In this document: positions 44,704 to 53,937 of the stretch, piece after piece
How positions within the stretch are numbered: the first letter of the stretch is position 1
How the letters are laid out: every line of letters starts with the position of its first letter
Origin: Clostridia bacterium
GTDB lineage: Bacteria; Bacillota; Clostridia; Oscillospirales; Acutalibacteraceae
Assembly: GCA_017403065.1 (NCBI GenBank)
Contig: JAFQOT010000014.1
Location: 1 to 64,000 of the forward strand
DNA: 64,000 nucleotides
Reading direction: 5' to 3'
Made by a program: the position numbers and the translations under genes
The notes under the pieces: generated by a model
The model's database searches: none
The model's input: only the letters and a program-made list of their open reading frames with translations
Told to the model about the DNA's origin: nothing

Positions 44704-45573
44704 TTGAAAACTACGCCGATTTTTTATAAAAACTATATAGCGGCAACAGCTCTTTTTGTTTTGGGTAACGGGGTTATTTTTTTGCCTGCCTATAGCGGCG
44801 AAAATCTTATTTTAAGCTATTTGTTAGCCTTCGCTTCGGGGGTAATTATATGTTATTTGTCCACATTTTTGGCAAAATTCTCTTACAGCGAAAATAAATC
44901 CTTCAAGGCTTTTAAAATAATTATTTTTATTTTTCTTTGTGTTTTCAGCGTTTACACAGCCGCCCAATGTTTTATAGATTTTACTAATTTTGTATCGGAA
45001 ATTATGCTGCCATCCTTTTCAAAAGCGATAATTAACCTGTCTTTTGTATTGACAGTGGCGTTTTATCAGTTTAAAAGGCAAGAAAATATATTAAAATTTT
45101 CTCTCTTAGCTTTTGTGGGGGCAACGGTTTTAATACTACTCTTTTTGTTGGTATTAGGCGAAGAATTTGAAACTAAAAATATATCCTTTAGCTTTAATTT
45201 TAAAGATATTTTTCTGCAAAGTAAGGACTATTTTTTATCGGTATTTTTACCAATACTGATTTTACCCTTTTATCAGAAAAAAGTCTTTAAAAAGTCAGAT
45301 TTTAAAACAAATTTCATCGGACTCTTGATAGGCTCGGCGCTTCTGTTATGCTGTGTTTTAACCTCTGCTCTGTTATTTGGCGGGTCTCTTACCACAAGAC
45401 TTTTTTATCCTTACGCGTCGGCTGTCAGTACGGTTAGCGTAGGCAAGCTTTTTACACGAATGGACGGCTTTTCCTATATTTTGTATTTTGTATCAGCTAT
45501 AACAAAGATAAATTTATGCATTTTTGTTTGCCTTTCCGCCTTGAAAGAAACAAATAGATTGACAAAAAAATAA
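44704..45573 (+). CDS. Spore germination receptor B subunit (GerB family)
   Basis: A 289-residue polytopic protein of the GerB/amino-acid permease-like family, with about eight hydrophobic segments (family usually ten and about 360 residues). LGNGVIFLPAYSGENLILSYLL (about 19-40) and SKAIINLSFVLTV are typical. The start is a TTG at 44704 with AGGAAG nine bases upstream. Together with the GerA and short GerC genes it would form one receptor, though both B and C are shorter than usual. Confidence 0.82.
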   Translation: MKTTPIFYKNYIAATALFVLGNGVIFLPAYSGENLILSYLLAFASGVIICYLSTFLAKFSYSENKSFKAFKIIIFIFLCVFSVYTAAQCFIDFTNFVSEIMLPSFSKAIINLSFVLTVAFYQFKRQENILKFSLLAFVGATVLILLFLLVLGEEFETKNISFSFNFKDIFLQSKDYFLSVFLPILILPFYQKKVFKKSDFKTNFIGLLIGSALLLCCVLTSALLFGGSLTTRLFYPYASAVSTVSVGKLFTRMDGFSYILYFVSAITKINLCIFVCLSALKETNRLTKK

Positions 45574-45589
45574 GTTGTATTCTGCGCTA

Positions 45590-45780
45590 ACGCACAGAGT
45601 GTTATTTTCGCTCTGTGAAAGTAATATTACTCCATTTGGTCGTAGTGGTATTTTATTCGTTCTAAAAACTGCACGAAAGTTAATATCACTATGCGAAAGC
45701 ATAATATAACTGCGAAGCAATAGAACTCGCCGCAAGGCGAATAAAACAGCGAGACCTCTCTTAGAGAGGTCTCGCAAGTA
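45590..45780. repeat. GNRA-hairpin repeat cluster after the ger operon
   Basis: Several short hairpins in series: CACAGAG / CTCTGTG (about 45593-45618), TATGC GAAA GCATA (about 45690-45703), TGC GAA GCA (about 45712), CGCC GCAA GGCG (about 45728-45740), separated by AATATAAC-like spacers. A strong GCGAGACCTCTC / GAGAGGTCTCGC palindrome ends it (45749-45775). A related element is at 35400-35500. No gene in this 230-bp gap. Confidence 0.55.
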
Positions 45781-45804
45781 CTTTACTTAAAATTTGAACT
45801 ATAA

Positions 45805-46182
45805 TTACTGAAGTTCTACAGTAGCGCCAACTTCTGCAAGCTTAGCCTTCATAGCTTCAGCTTCGTCCTTAGCTACAGCTTCTTTTAAGGTCTTAGGAGC
45901 ACCGTCAACTAAAGCCTTAGCTTCAGCAAGGCCTAAGCCGGTGATTTCACGAACAGCCTTAATAACCTTAATCTTTTCAGCGCCAGCTTCCTTAAGAATA
46001 ACGTCGAATTCGGTCTTCTCTTCAGCTGCTGCTGCGCCGCCTGCTGCAGGTGCTGCTACTGCTACTGCAGCTGCTGCAGATACGCCAAACTCCTCTTCTA
46101 CTGCTTTAACGAGCTCAGAAAGCTCAAGAACGGTAAGAGTTTTTAACTCTTCAATCATAGCTGTAATTTTCTCTGATGCCAT
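45805..46182 (-). CDS. rplL: 50S ribosomal protein L7/L12
   Basis: A 125-residue stalk protein with N-terminal dimerisation domain ([29 protein letters not shown]), an Ala-rich hinge (about 35-50) and C-terminal domain [34 protein letters not shown]. The ATG at 46182 is chosen because the GGAGG inside the upstream in-frame extension (46183-46197) is its RBS. Cotranscribed with rplJ. Confidence 0.97.
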   Translation of the reverse strand: MASEKITAMIEELKTLTVLELSELVKAVEEEFGVSAAAAVAVAAPAAGGAAAAEEKTEFDVILKEAGAEKIKVIKAVREITGLGLAEAKALVDGAPKTLKEAVAKDEAEAMKAKLAEVGATVELQ

Positions 46183-46231
46183 TTTGTTTTCCTCCATATT
46201 TGTTTAATTTAGATTTTAAAGTTTTTAATAA

Positions 46232-46735
46232 TTATTCGGCTGCACCGTCTTTATCAACGATAGCCTGAACTGCGCGAGCAAATGCTGCGATAGGTGCCTG
46301 GAATGCGTTGCATACTGTAGCAAGAAGCACTTCCTTTGTAGGCAGTTTTGCAAGAGATTCGATAGTAGCAACGTCTACAACCTTTCCATCAAGGAAGCCT
46401 GACTTAACGCTGAAGTTATCGTGAGAGTCTGCAAATTTGCAAAGTATTCTTGCGGCTGCAGTATAGTCCTCATTAGAAAGGGCAATAGCAGTTGTACCTT
46501 CAAGCACGCTGCTGATGTCTGAAAGGTCTGTTCCCTCAATAGCGCGGCCTAAGATAGAGTTTTTAACAACAAAGTACTGAACTCCTGCTTCGCGAAGCTC
46601 TTTACGGAGAGCTGTATCGTCAGCAACGGTGATACCCTTGTAGTCAACAACAACACCTGTAACTGCTGCGGAGAGCTTTTCCTTAAGCTCTGCAACCTGC
46701 TTTTGTTTTTGTTCTAAAACTGATGCGTTTGGCAA
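46232..46735 (-). CDS. rplJ: 50S ribosomal protein L10
   Basis: A 167-residue stalk base protein with the N-terminal rRNA-binding part (VVDYKGITVADDTALRKELREAGVQYFVVKNSILGRA, about 29-65) and a C-terminal helix for L12 binding. GGAGGTG precedes the start. A structured leader upstream suggests autoregulation. L1 and L11 are not adjacent in this window. Confidence 0.97.
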   Translation of the reverse strand: MPNASVLEQKQKQVAELKEKLSAAVTGVVVDYKGITVADDTALRKELREAGVQYFVVKNSILGRAIEGTDLSDISSVLEGTTAIALSNEDYTAAARILCKFADSHDNFSVKSGFLDGKVVDVATIESLAKLPTKEVLLATVCNAFQAPIAAFARAVQAIVDKDGAAE

Positions 46736-46761
46736 TTAAATTCACCTCCACAAAACAATAA

Positions 46762-46890
46762 ATGCCTGTCCAAAGAGCATAAGGACAGGCATAAATAAAC
46801 ATAAATGAATATAAATTAAGTTATTTAAGCGCTAACCTCGGCAGGCGTTAGACTTACGGCACTATGCCACCTGCTGTCTTTGGATGCAAC
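46762..46890 (-). promoter_or_regulatory. L10 leader (autoregulatory structure of rplJL)
   Basis: On the minus strand the transcript begins with paired segments around GACAGCAGGTGGC (46863-46876) and CGCCTGCCGAGG (46834-46845), and ends with an ATGCCTGTCC / GGACAGGCAT hairpin (46762-46792) that can act as attenuator. Position and shape match L10-binding leaders of Firmicutes. Confidence 0.7.
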
Positions 46891-46896
46891 ATAGGG

Positions 46897-46925
46897 ATTA
46901 TACAATATAAAAAAACATTTGTCAA
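46897..46925 (-). promoter_or_regulatory. Promoter of rplJL
   Basis: On the minus strand TTGACA (46920-46925) and TATAAT (46897-46902) are exact consensus boxes 17 bp apart. Confidence 0.85.
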
Positions 46926-46937
46926 GACTTTTTTAAA

Positions 46938-49022
46938 TTAAATATTAAAAAGCAAATCGCCGTAGCTTGGATATGGCCAGTAGCTTGACGGAACAACACA
47001 TTCGGCGCTGTCGGCATATTTTCTTATATCTCCCATTAACTTCAAAATAGTATCGTGATACATCTGGGCTTTTTCCAACACGTCGGTAGTTCTTTCTGCT
47101 GATGCTACAGCCATTTTAAGCTGGGAGGTCAAGGCGTAGATCTCTTTGTTTGCCGCAGAAAGACGGGCAATCAGCTCGCGCTCTACCGTAGAGCTTATAC
47201 CGCCTACGTTGTTTTTGTTTAGTACCGCTATACAAAGCTGATTTGTATAAGAAGTAATAGCAGGCACAATTTCCCTATTCATCATATCTATAAGGGTTAA
47301 AGCCTCAATATGTATAGTCTTTGCGTAATTTTCAAGAATTATATCAACTCTTGAATTGATTTCTGTACGGGATAATACCTTGTGGTGTTCAAACATTTTA
47401 ATATTATCCTCTGACTTTAAAAGGGGTAAAGCGTCAACTGTGCTTCTTAAGTTAAGAAGTCCTCTTCTTTCGGCCTCTTTTTCCCACTCCTCAGAATATC
47501 CGTCACCGTTAAAGATAATACGCTTGTGATTATCCATTGTATCTTTGATTATTTTGTTGATTTCATCCTCAAAATCCTTTGCATTTTCAAGACGGTCGGC
47601 AAATTCTTCAAAAACATCGGCAACCATAGTGTTAAGCATAACGTTAGTGTCAGATATAGAGGAAGCCGAGCCTAACATACGAAATTCAAACTTATTACCT
47701 GTAAAGGCAAAGGGTGAGGTACGGTTGCGGTCGGTATTATCCTTTTTTATTGACGGTATAATATCCGCCATATTCATCTTTTCACCGGTGGCATTATCGT
47801 GACGTTTTCCGTTCTCAATAGATTCCATAAGGGCAGTTAATTCTTCCCCCAAGAATATAGAAAGGATTGCAGGGGGCGCCTCGTTTGCGCCAAGACGATG
47901 GTCGTTACCTGCAGTAGCAACTGAAATTCTCAACAAATCCTGATGAGCATCTACCGCTTTAATAACAGCCGCAAGGGTTAAAAGGAATAAAGGATTTTTG
48001 TCAGGCTCTTTGCCCGGCTTTAAGAAATTTATTCCCGTATCGGTAGAAAGCGACCAGTTGTTATGCTTGCCGCTTCCGTTAACACCGTCATAGGGTTTTT
48101 CGTGAAGAATACACACAAGACCGTGCTTTAAAGCCGTCTTTTTCATCATTTCCATAGTGAGCTGATTGTGGTCGGCGGCTATGTTTGTTGTTGTAAATAT
48201 AGGAGCTAACTCGTGCTGAGCAGGGGCAGCCTCGTTATGCTCGGTTTTTGCAAGCACGCCTAATTTCCAAAGCTCGCGGTCAAGCTCGCGCATAAATGCG
48301 GCGACGCGGGGCTTTAATACGCCGAAATAATGGTCGTCCATTTCCTGTCCCTTAGGTGGCATTGCGCCGATAAGAGTTCTTGAGCAATACAAAAGGTCGG
48401 GACGCTTGTCATACATAGCCTTGTCCACCAAAAAGTACTCTTGCTCAGGTCCAACGGTTACGTTAACGTGCTTAACATCATTGTGGCCGAAAAGCTTAAC
48501 TATACGTAAAGCCTGTTTATTTATAGCCTCCATACTGCGAAGCAGCGGAGTCTTTTGGTCTAAAGCTTCGCCGTAGTAAGAGCAGAAAGCGGTAGGTATG
48601 CAAAGAGTTTCGTCCTTAATAAAAGCAAAGGAGCTGGGGTCCCAAGCGGTGTAACCTCTTGCTTCAAAGGTAGCGCGAAGACCGCCTGACGGAAAAGAAG
48701 AAGCGTCAGGCTCGCCCTTTATAAGCTCTTTGCCCGAAAACTCCATTATAATATGACCGTCATCCGTAGGGGAAATAAAGCTGTCGTGCTTTTCTGCGGT
48801 TATACCTGTCAAAGGCTGGAACCAATGGGTATAGTGTGTAGCGCCCTTTTCTATTGCCCAATCCTTCATAGCAGAAGCTACAGTGTCGGCAATACTGCTG
48901 TCAATACCCTTTCCCTCTTTTATAGTTCTTTTTAAAATTTCATATACATCCTCAGGCAGACGCTCTTTCATAACCGAATCGTTAAAAACGTTACTGCCGA
49001 AAAGCTCACTTACTTTATTCAA
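46938..49022 (-). CDS. glnN: Glutamine synthetase type III
   Basis: A 694-residue type III (GSIII) glutamine synthetase, which makes glutamine from glutamate and ammonia. Motifs include [30 protein letters not shown] (about 93-122), [10 protein letters not shown] near 200, and [14 protein letters not shown] near 318. The C-terminal helical region about 570-660 is family typical. It lies upstream of rplJ on the same strand, separated by the rplJL promoter. Confidence 0.97.
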   Translation of the reverse strand: MNKVSELFGSNVFNDSVMKERLPEDVYEILKRTIKEGKGIDSSIADTVASAMKDWAIEKGATHYTHWFQPLTGITAEKHDSFISPTDDGHIIMEFSGKELIKGEPDASSFPSGGLRATFEARGYTAWDPSSFAFIKDETLCIPTAFCSYYGEALDQKTPLLRSMEAINKQALRIVKLFGHNDVKHVNVTVGPEQEYFLVDKAMYDKRPDLLYCSRTLIGAMPPKGQEMDDHYFGVLKPRVAAFMRELDRELWKLGVLAKTEHNEAAPAQHELAPIFTTTNIAADHNQLTMEMMKKTALKHGLVCILHEKPYDGVNGSGKHNNWSLSTDTGINFLKPGKEPDKNPLFLLTLAAVIKAVDAHQDLLRISVATAGNDHRLGANEAPPAILSIFLGEELTALMESIENGKRHDNATGEKMNMADIIPSIKKDNTDRNRTSPFAFTGNKFEFRMLGSASSISDTNVMLNTMVADVFEEFADRLENAKDFEDEINKIIKDTMDNHKRIIFNGDGYSEEWEKEAERRGLLNLRSTVDALPLLKSEDNIKMFEHHKVLSRTEINSRVDIILENYAKTIHIEALTLIDMMNREIVPAITSYTNQLCIAVLNKNNVGGISSTVERELIARLSAANKEIYALTSQLKMAVASAERTTDVLEKAQMYHDTILKLMGDIRKYADSAECVVPSSYWPYPSYGDLLFNI

Positions 49023-49096
49023 AGTGCAGCCTCCTAAAAAAGTAATTATACATAGATATTATATAATATCTGTTTGATTTTTTCAAGAAAAGATTA

Positions 49097-50314
49097 TCAT
49101 TCAAAGAATATTGTTAATGTATCGCGGTTTAAAGAGTAATAGGTTAGCTTTTTGTCCAGTAAAAGAAGCTGTATTTTACCCAAAAAAACGTCGGGGTTTT
49201 GGGTAAATTTATTTTGAAGCTTATCGTCTGAAAAAAGGAACTGTTGATAGCTTTGACCTTTTTGCTGAGCGGCCTTTATACCCTTTACGGCGGTGGTTAC
49301 ATAACTGCCTTGAAAAACCAGATTTTCCTTGGCAAAATAGGTGTTGCCTGTATATGTGCAACTGTAGCTTACGAAATTGTAAAGTCCCTTTCGCGCATCA
49401 TCAAGCGGAAGGTCTGATACCAAGGGCGCAGAGGTATGGTCGTGTGAAAGCTGTTGGTCGGTTATGTTAAAATAAGAGTAGGTTATATAATCCTCGCCGT
49501 CATTCCAGGTGACATCCACATAGGAAAAAGCCCCGTCTATGTTTACTAAATTCCACATATGGTTTTCACCTTCAGCTACTCCTGAAACAAGGTCGCACTG
49601 AATACCTACCTTGTTGCATAAAAGCTTAAAGGCTTTAGAATAACCCTCGCATAAGGCGGTTTTGCGAACCAAAGCGCCGTATACCGTATTTGAATAAAGA
49701 GCGCTTTTGTCATAGGTGACATTGTTGCAAAGATAATCGTTTATGTATTTTTCCTTTTCGTACTGGGTTGAAAATTCTTCAGCCTTTTGGGTGATTTCAT
49801 TTATAACGGAATCGAGCTGAGCAACCATTTGGTCCCGCTTTTCTTTTTTCACAGGGTAATGGTTAGAATTTTTTCCGTCAGAATACTCAAAGGCTATAGC
49901 ATACATTTTATTGTTGCCTTTTCCTGTCGAGGCGATAATATATGTATCGGGCATCCAGAAAATATCTGCCCTGTCTTTTAAAAAGGCATCGTAGGCTATT
50001 GCAATGTCAGAGATTGCTGTCTGTTTAGCCTTGCAAAGCTTTATATAGCCCTCGGTCATTTTATCTGCCATTACACCGATTTTTTTATAAATGGTTTTTT
50101 GGTTTTCGCTTAGGGTGTTGTAGCAAGAGGTCAGGTCTGGTTGGGATATATCGTAAAGCTCATATTCTTCTTGGCTAATGCTTTGTACAGGAAAGAGGGA
50201 GTCGGCAAAATCCAAAACAGAATCAACCGTGTTGCCGATTGTCTCTTTTATACTGCACCCGCACAGGCTAATTATTAAAATTATACTAATAATCAGGGAA
50301 ACTGATTTTTTCAT
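49097..50314 (-). CDS. Transglutaminase-like domain lipoprotein
   Basis: A 405-residue lipoprotein with a lipobox LCGC (Cys about 20) and a transglutaminase-like core. YINDYLCNNVTYDKSALYSNTVYGALVRKTALCEGYSKAFKLLCNKVGI (about 195-243) holds the catalytic Cys, and GENHMWNLVNIDGAFSYVDVTWND (about 255-278) the His and Asp. It probably acts on the cell surface as protease or crosslinker. The ATG at 50314 follows TTGGAG; it overlaps the end of the upstream gene by 4 bases. Confidence 0.85.
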   Translation of the reverse strand: MKKSVSLIISIILIISLCGCSIKETIGNTVDSVLDFADSLFPVQSISQEEYELYDISQPDLTSCYNTLSENQKTIYKKIGVMADKMTEGYIKLCKAKQTAISDIAIAYDAFLKDRADIFWMPDTYIIASTGKGNNKMYAIAFEYSDGKNSNHYPVKKEKRDQMVAQLDSVINEITQKAEEFSTQYEKEKYINDYLCNNVTYDKSALYSNTVYGALVRKTALCEGYSKAFKLLCNKVGIQCDLVSGVAEGENHMWNLVNIDGAFSYVDVTWNDGEDYITYSYFNITDQQLSHDHTSAPLVSDLPLDDARKGLYNFVSYSCTYTGNTYFAKENLVFQGSYVTTAVKGIKAAQQKGQSYQQFLFSDDKLQNKFTQNPDVFLGKIQLLLLDKKLTYYSLNRDTLTIFFE

Positions 50315-50940
50315 TGTAATCTCCAATTCAAAAATTCTGTGTTTATGGAAAGCTCTTTAATATGGTCTGACCAAAAATAACAGTCAGGAACGGTAAGCTT
50401 GGTTTTACTGTTTTCTATTATATACAAAAAATCGGTTTTTTCAAACCCTGTTTCTTTAATTTTATCTACAATTTGGGTAATTATCTCATACCTTAAGGCT
50501 GTACGGTCATTGGTTTTGCTTAAAATATCGGTTATCTGCACCCCTGTGTATCGCAAGGCTTCGCCATTTTGGGTTAAATTTATTCCCCCGACAGTATCAA
50601 TTATCTTTTCTAAAATCGAATAATTAGCCTGTACTTCGTAATCTGCTTTGTAGCCTAAAAGACGTTCGCCCACACGGGTTTGCTTATCGTCTAAAATTAT
50701 TTTAAGTGATTTTTTCTTAAAATCCATATAGCAAAGGGTTCGGTCACCACAAATATCAAAGACCACACCCTTATTTTCGGGTACAGACTCGTAATAAGGA
50801 ACAGATGGAGTTTGGGTATCTGTTGGTGTCAGCTTATAATCTAAGTAAAGATAGCCAGAACCGACAAAAATCAAAGCAGAGCAAAGACAGGAAACAGAGA
50901 AAGCAATTAGGTTTTTAGTTTTTCTTTTCAAAATCATCAC
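50311..50940 (-). CDS. Small membrane-anchored protein, possibly degenerate LytR-CpsA-Psr-like
   Basis: A 209-residue protein with one N-terminal TM segment (about 12-32) and an extracellular part. The segment YSILEKIIDTVGGINLTQNGEALRYTGVQITDIL (about 107-140) recalls the LCP-family pattern (...LVDxxGGVxV...), and GDRTLCYMDFKKKSLKIILDD recalls the LCP start. The catalytic Arg and Asp set of LCP enzymes is not evident, so a catalytic role is doubtful. Coupled to the transglutaminase gene. Family assignment is weak. Confidence 0.5.
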   Translation of the reverse strand: MMILKRKTKNLIAFSVSCLCSALIFVGSGYLYLDYKLTPTDTQTPSVPYYESVPENKGVVFDICGDRTLCYMDFKKKSLKIILDDKQTRVGERLLGYKADYEVQANYSILEKIIDTVGGINLTQNGEALRYTGVQITDILSKTNDRTALRYEIITQIVDKIKETGFEKTDFLYIIENSKTKLTVPDCYFWSDHIKELSINTEFLNWRLQ

Positions 50941-50969
50941 CTAAAATAGTATGCTCGGTGATGAAAAAT

Positions 50970-51650
50970 TTAATCAAGCTTTATAGGTACAGGCGACTTT
51001 ATTTTTATAGAGTCACAGCTTACTTCACAGGTGTAGGCTAAAATTTTAACCCCGTTTTTCACGGCTTGTCGTAAAGCGTCGCCAAAAGCCTTGTGGGTTT
51101 GGTCGTTAGGACTGAAAAATTTTATCTTTTCCATTTGTATTACAAATAAAATATACGCGTCGTAACCCTTTGCTACGGTTTCCTCAAGCTCCTTTATGTG
51201 TTTAATTCCGCGCAGCGTGGGCGCATCGGGGAAAAAAGCCACCGAGTTTTTTTCTAAGGTAACACCCTTGACCTCTAAAAATATTTTTCTGCCCAGGTCT
51301 TCAATATAAAAATCAAAACGGGAATTATTGTAGGTTTTTTCACGCTTTATTATGGCGTTGTTTGAAAAAAGTCCCCCTTTAATCCATTCGTTTACAACAT
51401 CATTTGGAATTTGGGAGTCAATATTTATTAGTCTTTCACCTTTTTCTACACACACCAGGTCATAAGCTGTTTTGCGGTTGGGGTTATTGCTTTTGCTTAA
51501 ATAAACAGTACTTCCTTTAATCAGCAGTTCCTTGCACCGTCCTGTGTTTTTTACGTGCACCGTTTCAATTTTACCGTCAATTTCTACCTTGGCGATAAAA
51601 CGGTTGGGTCTTTCTATAAATATACCCTTTACGGTATTTTCATACTTCAT
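50970..51650 (-). CDS. sfsA: SfsA family DNA-binding/nuclease protein
   Basis: A 226-residue protein of the SfsA family. The N-terminal OB-like part (RFIAKVEIDGKIETVHVKNTGRCKELL, about 18-44) and the C-terminal nuclease-like core (SRFDFYIEDLGRKIFLEVKGVTL, about 110-132) with the D-ExK motif are intact. First named for sugar-fermentation stimulation in E. coli; its biological role in Clostridia is unclear. Confidence 0.92.
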   Translation of the reverse strand: MKYENTVKGIFIERPNRFIAKVEIDGKIETVHVKNTGRCKELLIKGSTVYLSKSNNPNRKTAYDLVCVEKGERLINIDSQIPNDVVNEWIKGGLFSNNAIIKREKTYNNSRFDFYIEDLGRKIFLEVKGVTLEKNSVAFFPDAPTLRGIKHIKELEETVAKGYDAYILFVIQMEKIKFFSPNDQTHKAFGDALRQAVKNGVKILAYTCEVSCDSIKIKSPVPIKLD

Positions 51651-51729
51651 ATAAATCTACTCTCTCTTTACAAATTGAAAATAATGGTGTATATTATATA
51701 TAATGTGTTATATGTTTTGAGGTGATTTT

Positions 51730-52149
51730 GTGAATAACAAAAAAACAATGAAGATTTGTGTAATTTTATGCAACGTTTTTTTGGTTATATTATTCTGTTT
51801 CGCTATAGCTTTGCCCTGGCTTGTTACCTGGTATGTTAAAATTACAGGCCGCGAGGATGCACTTCTTACTACTGTTATGGTAACCTGTTATCCGTGCGTA
51901 CCTTTTGCTGCCGCCGCGCTTTTATATTTAAGAAGAGTTTTAAAAAACGCTTTAAAGGGAGAAGCTTTTTCACAAAGCAGCACTCACGCTTTAAAAAATC
52001 TTTCCTTTAGCTGTCTTGTGATTTCTGTTATCACCCTTGTGGCAGGAAGATTTTATCTTCCCTTTTATATAGTGGGGGCTACATTCGCCTTTTTAGCGTT
52101 ATTAGTATTTTCTCTCAAGGGAATTTTCGCCAGCGCGGAAAAAGAATAG
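51730..52149 (+). CDS. DUF2975-like small membrane protein
   Basis: A 139-residue protein with four hydrophobic segments (about 8-30, 45-62, 88-105, 110-130) and the loop LRRVLKNALKGEAFSQSSTHALKNLSF between the middle pair, typical of DUF2975-like proteins. Start is a GTG with GAGGTGA upstream. Such proteins often pair with a small Cro-like regulator, which is not found here. Confidence 0.7.
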   Translation: MNNKKTMKICVILCNVFLVILFCFAIALPWLVTWYVKITGREDALLTTVMVTCYPCVPFAAAALLYLRRVLKNALKGEAFSQSSTHALKNLSFSCLVISVITLVAGRFYLPFYIVGATFAFLALLVFSLKGIFASAEKE

Positions 52150-52163
52150 AATTTTTTAATTTT

Positions 52164-52195
52164 AAAACTGCTGCCAAAATGGCAGCAGTTTTTTC
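52164..52195. terminator. Bidirectional terminator between DUF2975-like gene and rex
   Basis: AAAACTGCTGCC / GGCAGCAGTTTT hairpin flanked by T-runs in both directions. Confidence 0.85.
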
Positions 52196-52824
52196 TATTT
52201 TTCGTTATTAAGTCTGTAAGAAAGGGTCATTAAGCTATCGCCAAAATGCATATTCTCTACTATAACATCATCATATTTCAGGGTAAGGTCGTAATGACTG
52301 AAATTCCAAAAGCCTTTAACGCCTAAGCTTATAAGCTCTGCAGAGATTTCTTCGGCAGCGTCTTTCGGGATGCAAAGAATTGCTACTTCGGGGCGGTTTT
52401 CACGACAAAATTCATCTAAGCTTTGGATGCTGCGAATAGGCAAAGTTTTAACCATCTGACCTACAAGAGATTCTTTAGAATCAAACAACCCGATAAGCTT
52501 AAAACCTTTGGTTTCAAAGTTTATGTGCATAGTAACCGCTTTGCCTAAATTACCCATACCGATAAGAATCGCACCTTTTTGATTGTTGATTCCTAAAATA
52601 CGGGCAATTTCGGTGCGCAGAACAGATAAATTATATCCATACCCCTGTTGACCAAAGCCGCCAAAGCAGTTAAGGTCCTGTCTTATTTGGCTGGCAGTAA
52701 GCCCCATCATCTCAGAAAGCTCTCGTGAAGAAATTCTCGTGAGCCCTTGGTTTTGCAGCTCACCTAAAAATCTGTAGTATCTGGGCAGACGCTTTATAAC
52801 AGAGCTTGATATAGAGTTATTCAT
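52195..52824 (-). CDS. rex: Redox-sensing transcriptional repressor Rex
   Basis: A 209-residue NADH/NAD+-responsive repressor of fermentative genes. N-terminal winged helix (VIKRLPRYYRFLGELQNQGLTRISSRELSEMMGLTASQIRQDL, about 9-51), then the Rossmann domain with GMGNLGKAV (about 89-97), and the domain-swap C-terminus with MTLSYRLNNEK. No clear Rex operator was seen in its own upstream region. Confidence 0.95.
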   Translation of the reverse strand: MNNSISSSVIKRLPRYYRFLGELQNQGLTRISSRELSEMMGLTASQIRQDLNCFGGFGQQGYGYNLSVLRTEIARILGINNQKGAILIGMGNLGKAVTMHINFETKGFKLIGLFDSKESLVGQMVKTLPIRSIQSLDEFCRENRPEVAILCIPKDAAEEISAELISLGVKGFWNFSHYDLTLKYDDVIVENMHFGDSLMTLSYRLNNEK

Positions 52825-52906
52825 TATTTACCTCGTACTAAAAATATATTTTACGATAATATTTTAAGCCTTGGTTAAAAAAATGTCAAGAAATTTGAAA
52901 AAGTTC

Positions 52907-52934
52907 TTGACAAACATAAAAAAATCGTTATAAT
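52907..52934 (+). promoter_or_regulatory. Promoter of the Fur/PerR-like gene
   Basis: TTGACA (52907-52912) and TATAAT (52929-52934), 16 bp apart, just upstream of the Fur-family gene. Confidence 0.75.
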
Positions 52935-52938
52935 AAAA

Positions 52939-52955
52939 TTAGTAATCATTACTGA
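52939..52955. promoter_or_regulatory. Candidate Fur/PerR operator
   Basis: TTAGTAATCATTACTGA contains the perfect AGTAAT-C-ATTACT palindrome, close to the PerR/Fur 7-1-7 consensus. It overlaps the transcription start region, fitting autorepression and control of the reverse rubrerythrin downstream. Confidence 0.65.
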
Positions 52956-52969
52956 TTTGAGGTGACGCA

Positions 52970-53338
52970 ATGAAAAACTACTCAAGACAGCGGGAAGCTA
53001 TTTTAGAGGTTCTGCGTTCTACCGACACCCATCCAACTGCAAGCTGGATATATGAAAGGGTGAGGGAGAAAATCCCTAATATCAGTCTTGGTACTGTATA
53101 CCGTAATCTGACGGTACTTTCTGAAAACGGTGATATTTTAACTATCAACGTTGGCGACGGTCAGGAGCGTTACGACGGAAACACAGCGGCGCATTTACAT
53201 TTGCGTTGCACTGGCTGCGGTGAAATTTACGATGCTTTTTTGAAAAGCGACCCATTCAGAGATTTAATATCTGAAGAGGGGTTTATCCCCGAAGCTGCTG
53301 TTTACGTGGTACGAGGTATATGTAAAAATTGTAAATAA
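52970..53338 (+). CDS. Fur-family transcriptional regulator (PerR-like)
   Basis: A 122-residue Fur-family protein with N-terminal winged helix ([26 protein letters not shown]) and [14 protein letters not shown] recognition region. A structural zinc site is formed by C-TGC-G (about 83-86) and C-KNC (about 118-121). It is followed 23 bp later by reverse rubrerythrin, the typical PerR regulon context of Clostridia. Distinguishing PerR from Fur needs metal-site residues that were not resolved. Confidence 0.9.
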   Translation: MKNYSRQREAILEVLRSTDTHPTASWIYERVREKIPNISLGTVYRNLTVLSENGDILTINVGDGQERYDGNTAAHLHLRCTGCGEIYDAFLKSDPFRDLISEEGFIPEAAVYVVRGICKNCK

Positions 53339-53361
53339 TATTTGTTTTGGAGGAAAATTTT

Positions 53362-53904
53362 ATGAAAAAGTATGTATGTCTTATTTGCGGTTATGTTCAC
53401 GAAGGCGATTCAGCACCAGAATCCTGCCCTATTTGTAAAGCTCCTGCTTCTAAATTTAAAGAGCAGGCAGGTGAAAAAACCTGGGCTGCTGAGCATGTTG
53501 TAGGCGTAGCAAAAGGCGTTGACGAAAGAATTATCGAGGGACTTCGCGAAAATTTCAACGGCGAATGTTCTGAGGTTGGTATGTATCTTGCTATGGCGCG
53601 TGTTGCTCATAGAGAGGGCTATCCCGAAATCGGTCTTTACTGGGAAAAGGCTGCCTATGAAGAGGCAGAGCACGCAGCAAAATTTGCTGAGCTTTTAGGC
53701 GAAGTAGTTACAGATTCTACAAAGAAAAACCTTGAAATGCGTGTAGATGCTGAAAATGGCGCAACAATGGGTAAATTCGAGCTTGCAAAGCTTGCTAAGG
53801 AATTGGGTCTTGACGCAATTCACGATACTGTTCACGAAATGGCACGTGATGAAGCTCGTCACGGCAAGGCATTTGAGGGACTTTTAGCACGCTATTTTAA
53901 ATAA
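53362..53904 (+). CDS. Reverse rubrerythrin
   Basis: A 180-residue peroxide/oxygen-reducing protein with domains in reverse order: N-terminal rubredoxin-like domain (CLICG about 5-9, [11 protein letters not shown] about 22-32) and C-terminal ferritin-like diiron domain with E-x-x-H ligands ([35 protein letters not shown], about 72-106; [11 protein letters not shown]). GGAGG precedes ATG 53362. In Clostridium such proteins reduce H2O2 and O2 and are PerR-controlled, which fits the neighbour. Confidence 0.93.
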   Translation: MKKYVCLICGYVHEGDSAPESCPICKAPASKFKEQAGEKTWAAEHVVGVAKGVDERIIEGLRENFNGECSEVGMYLAMARVAHREGYPEIGLYWEKAAYEEAEHAAKFAELLGEVVTDSTKKNLEMRVDAENGATMGKFELAKLAKELGLDAIHDTVHEMARDEARHGKAFEGLLARYFK

Positions 53905-53937
53905 GTAAAAAGAGGAGAGCAAGGCTCTCCTCCGCTT

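Noticed and set aside
45590..45780. CRISPR-like array
   Set aside because: Hairpin units differ in length and stem sequence, there are no constant repeats with unique spacers and no cas genes.
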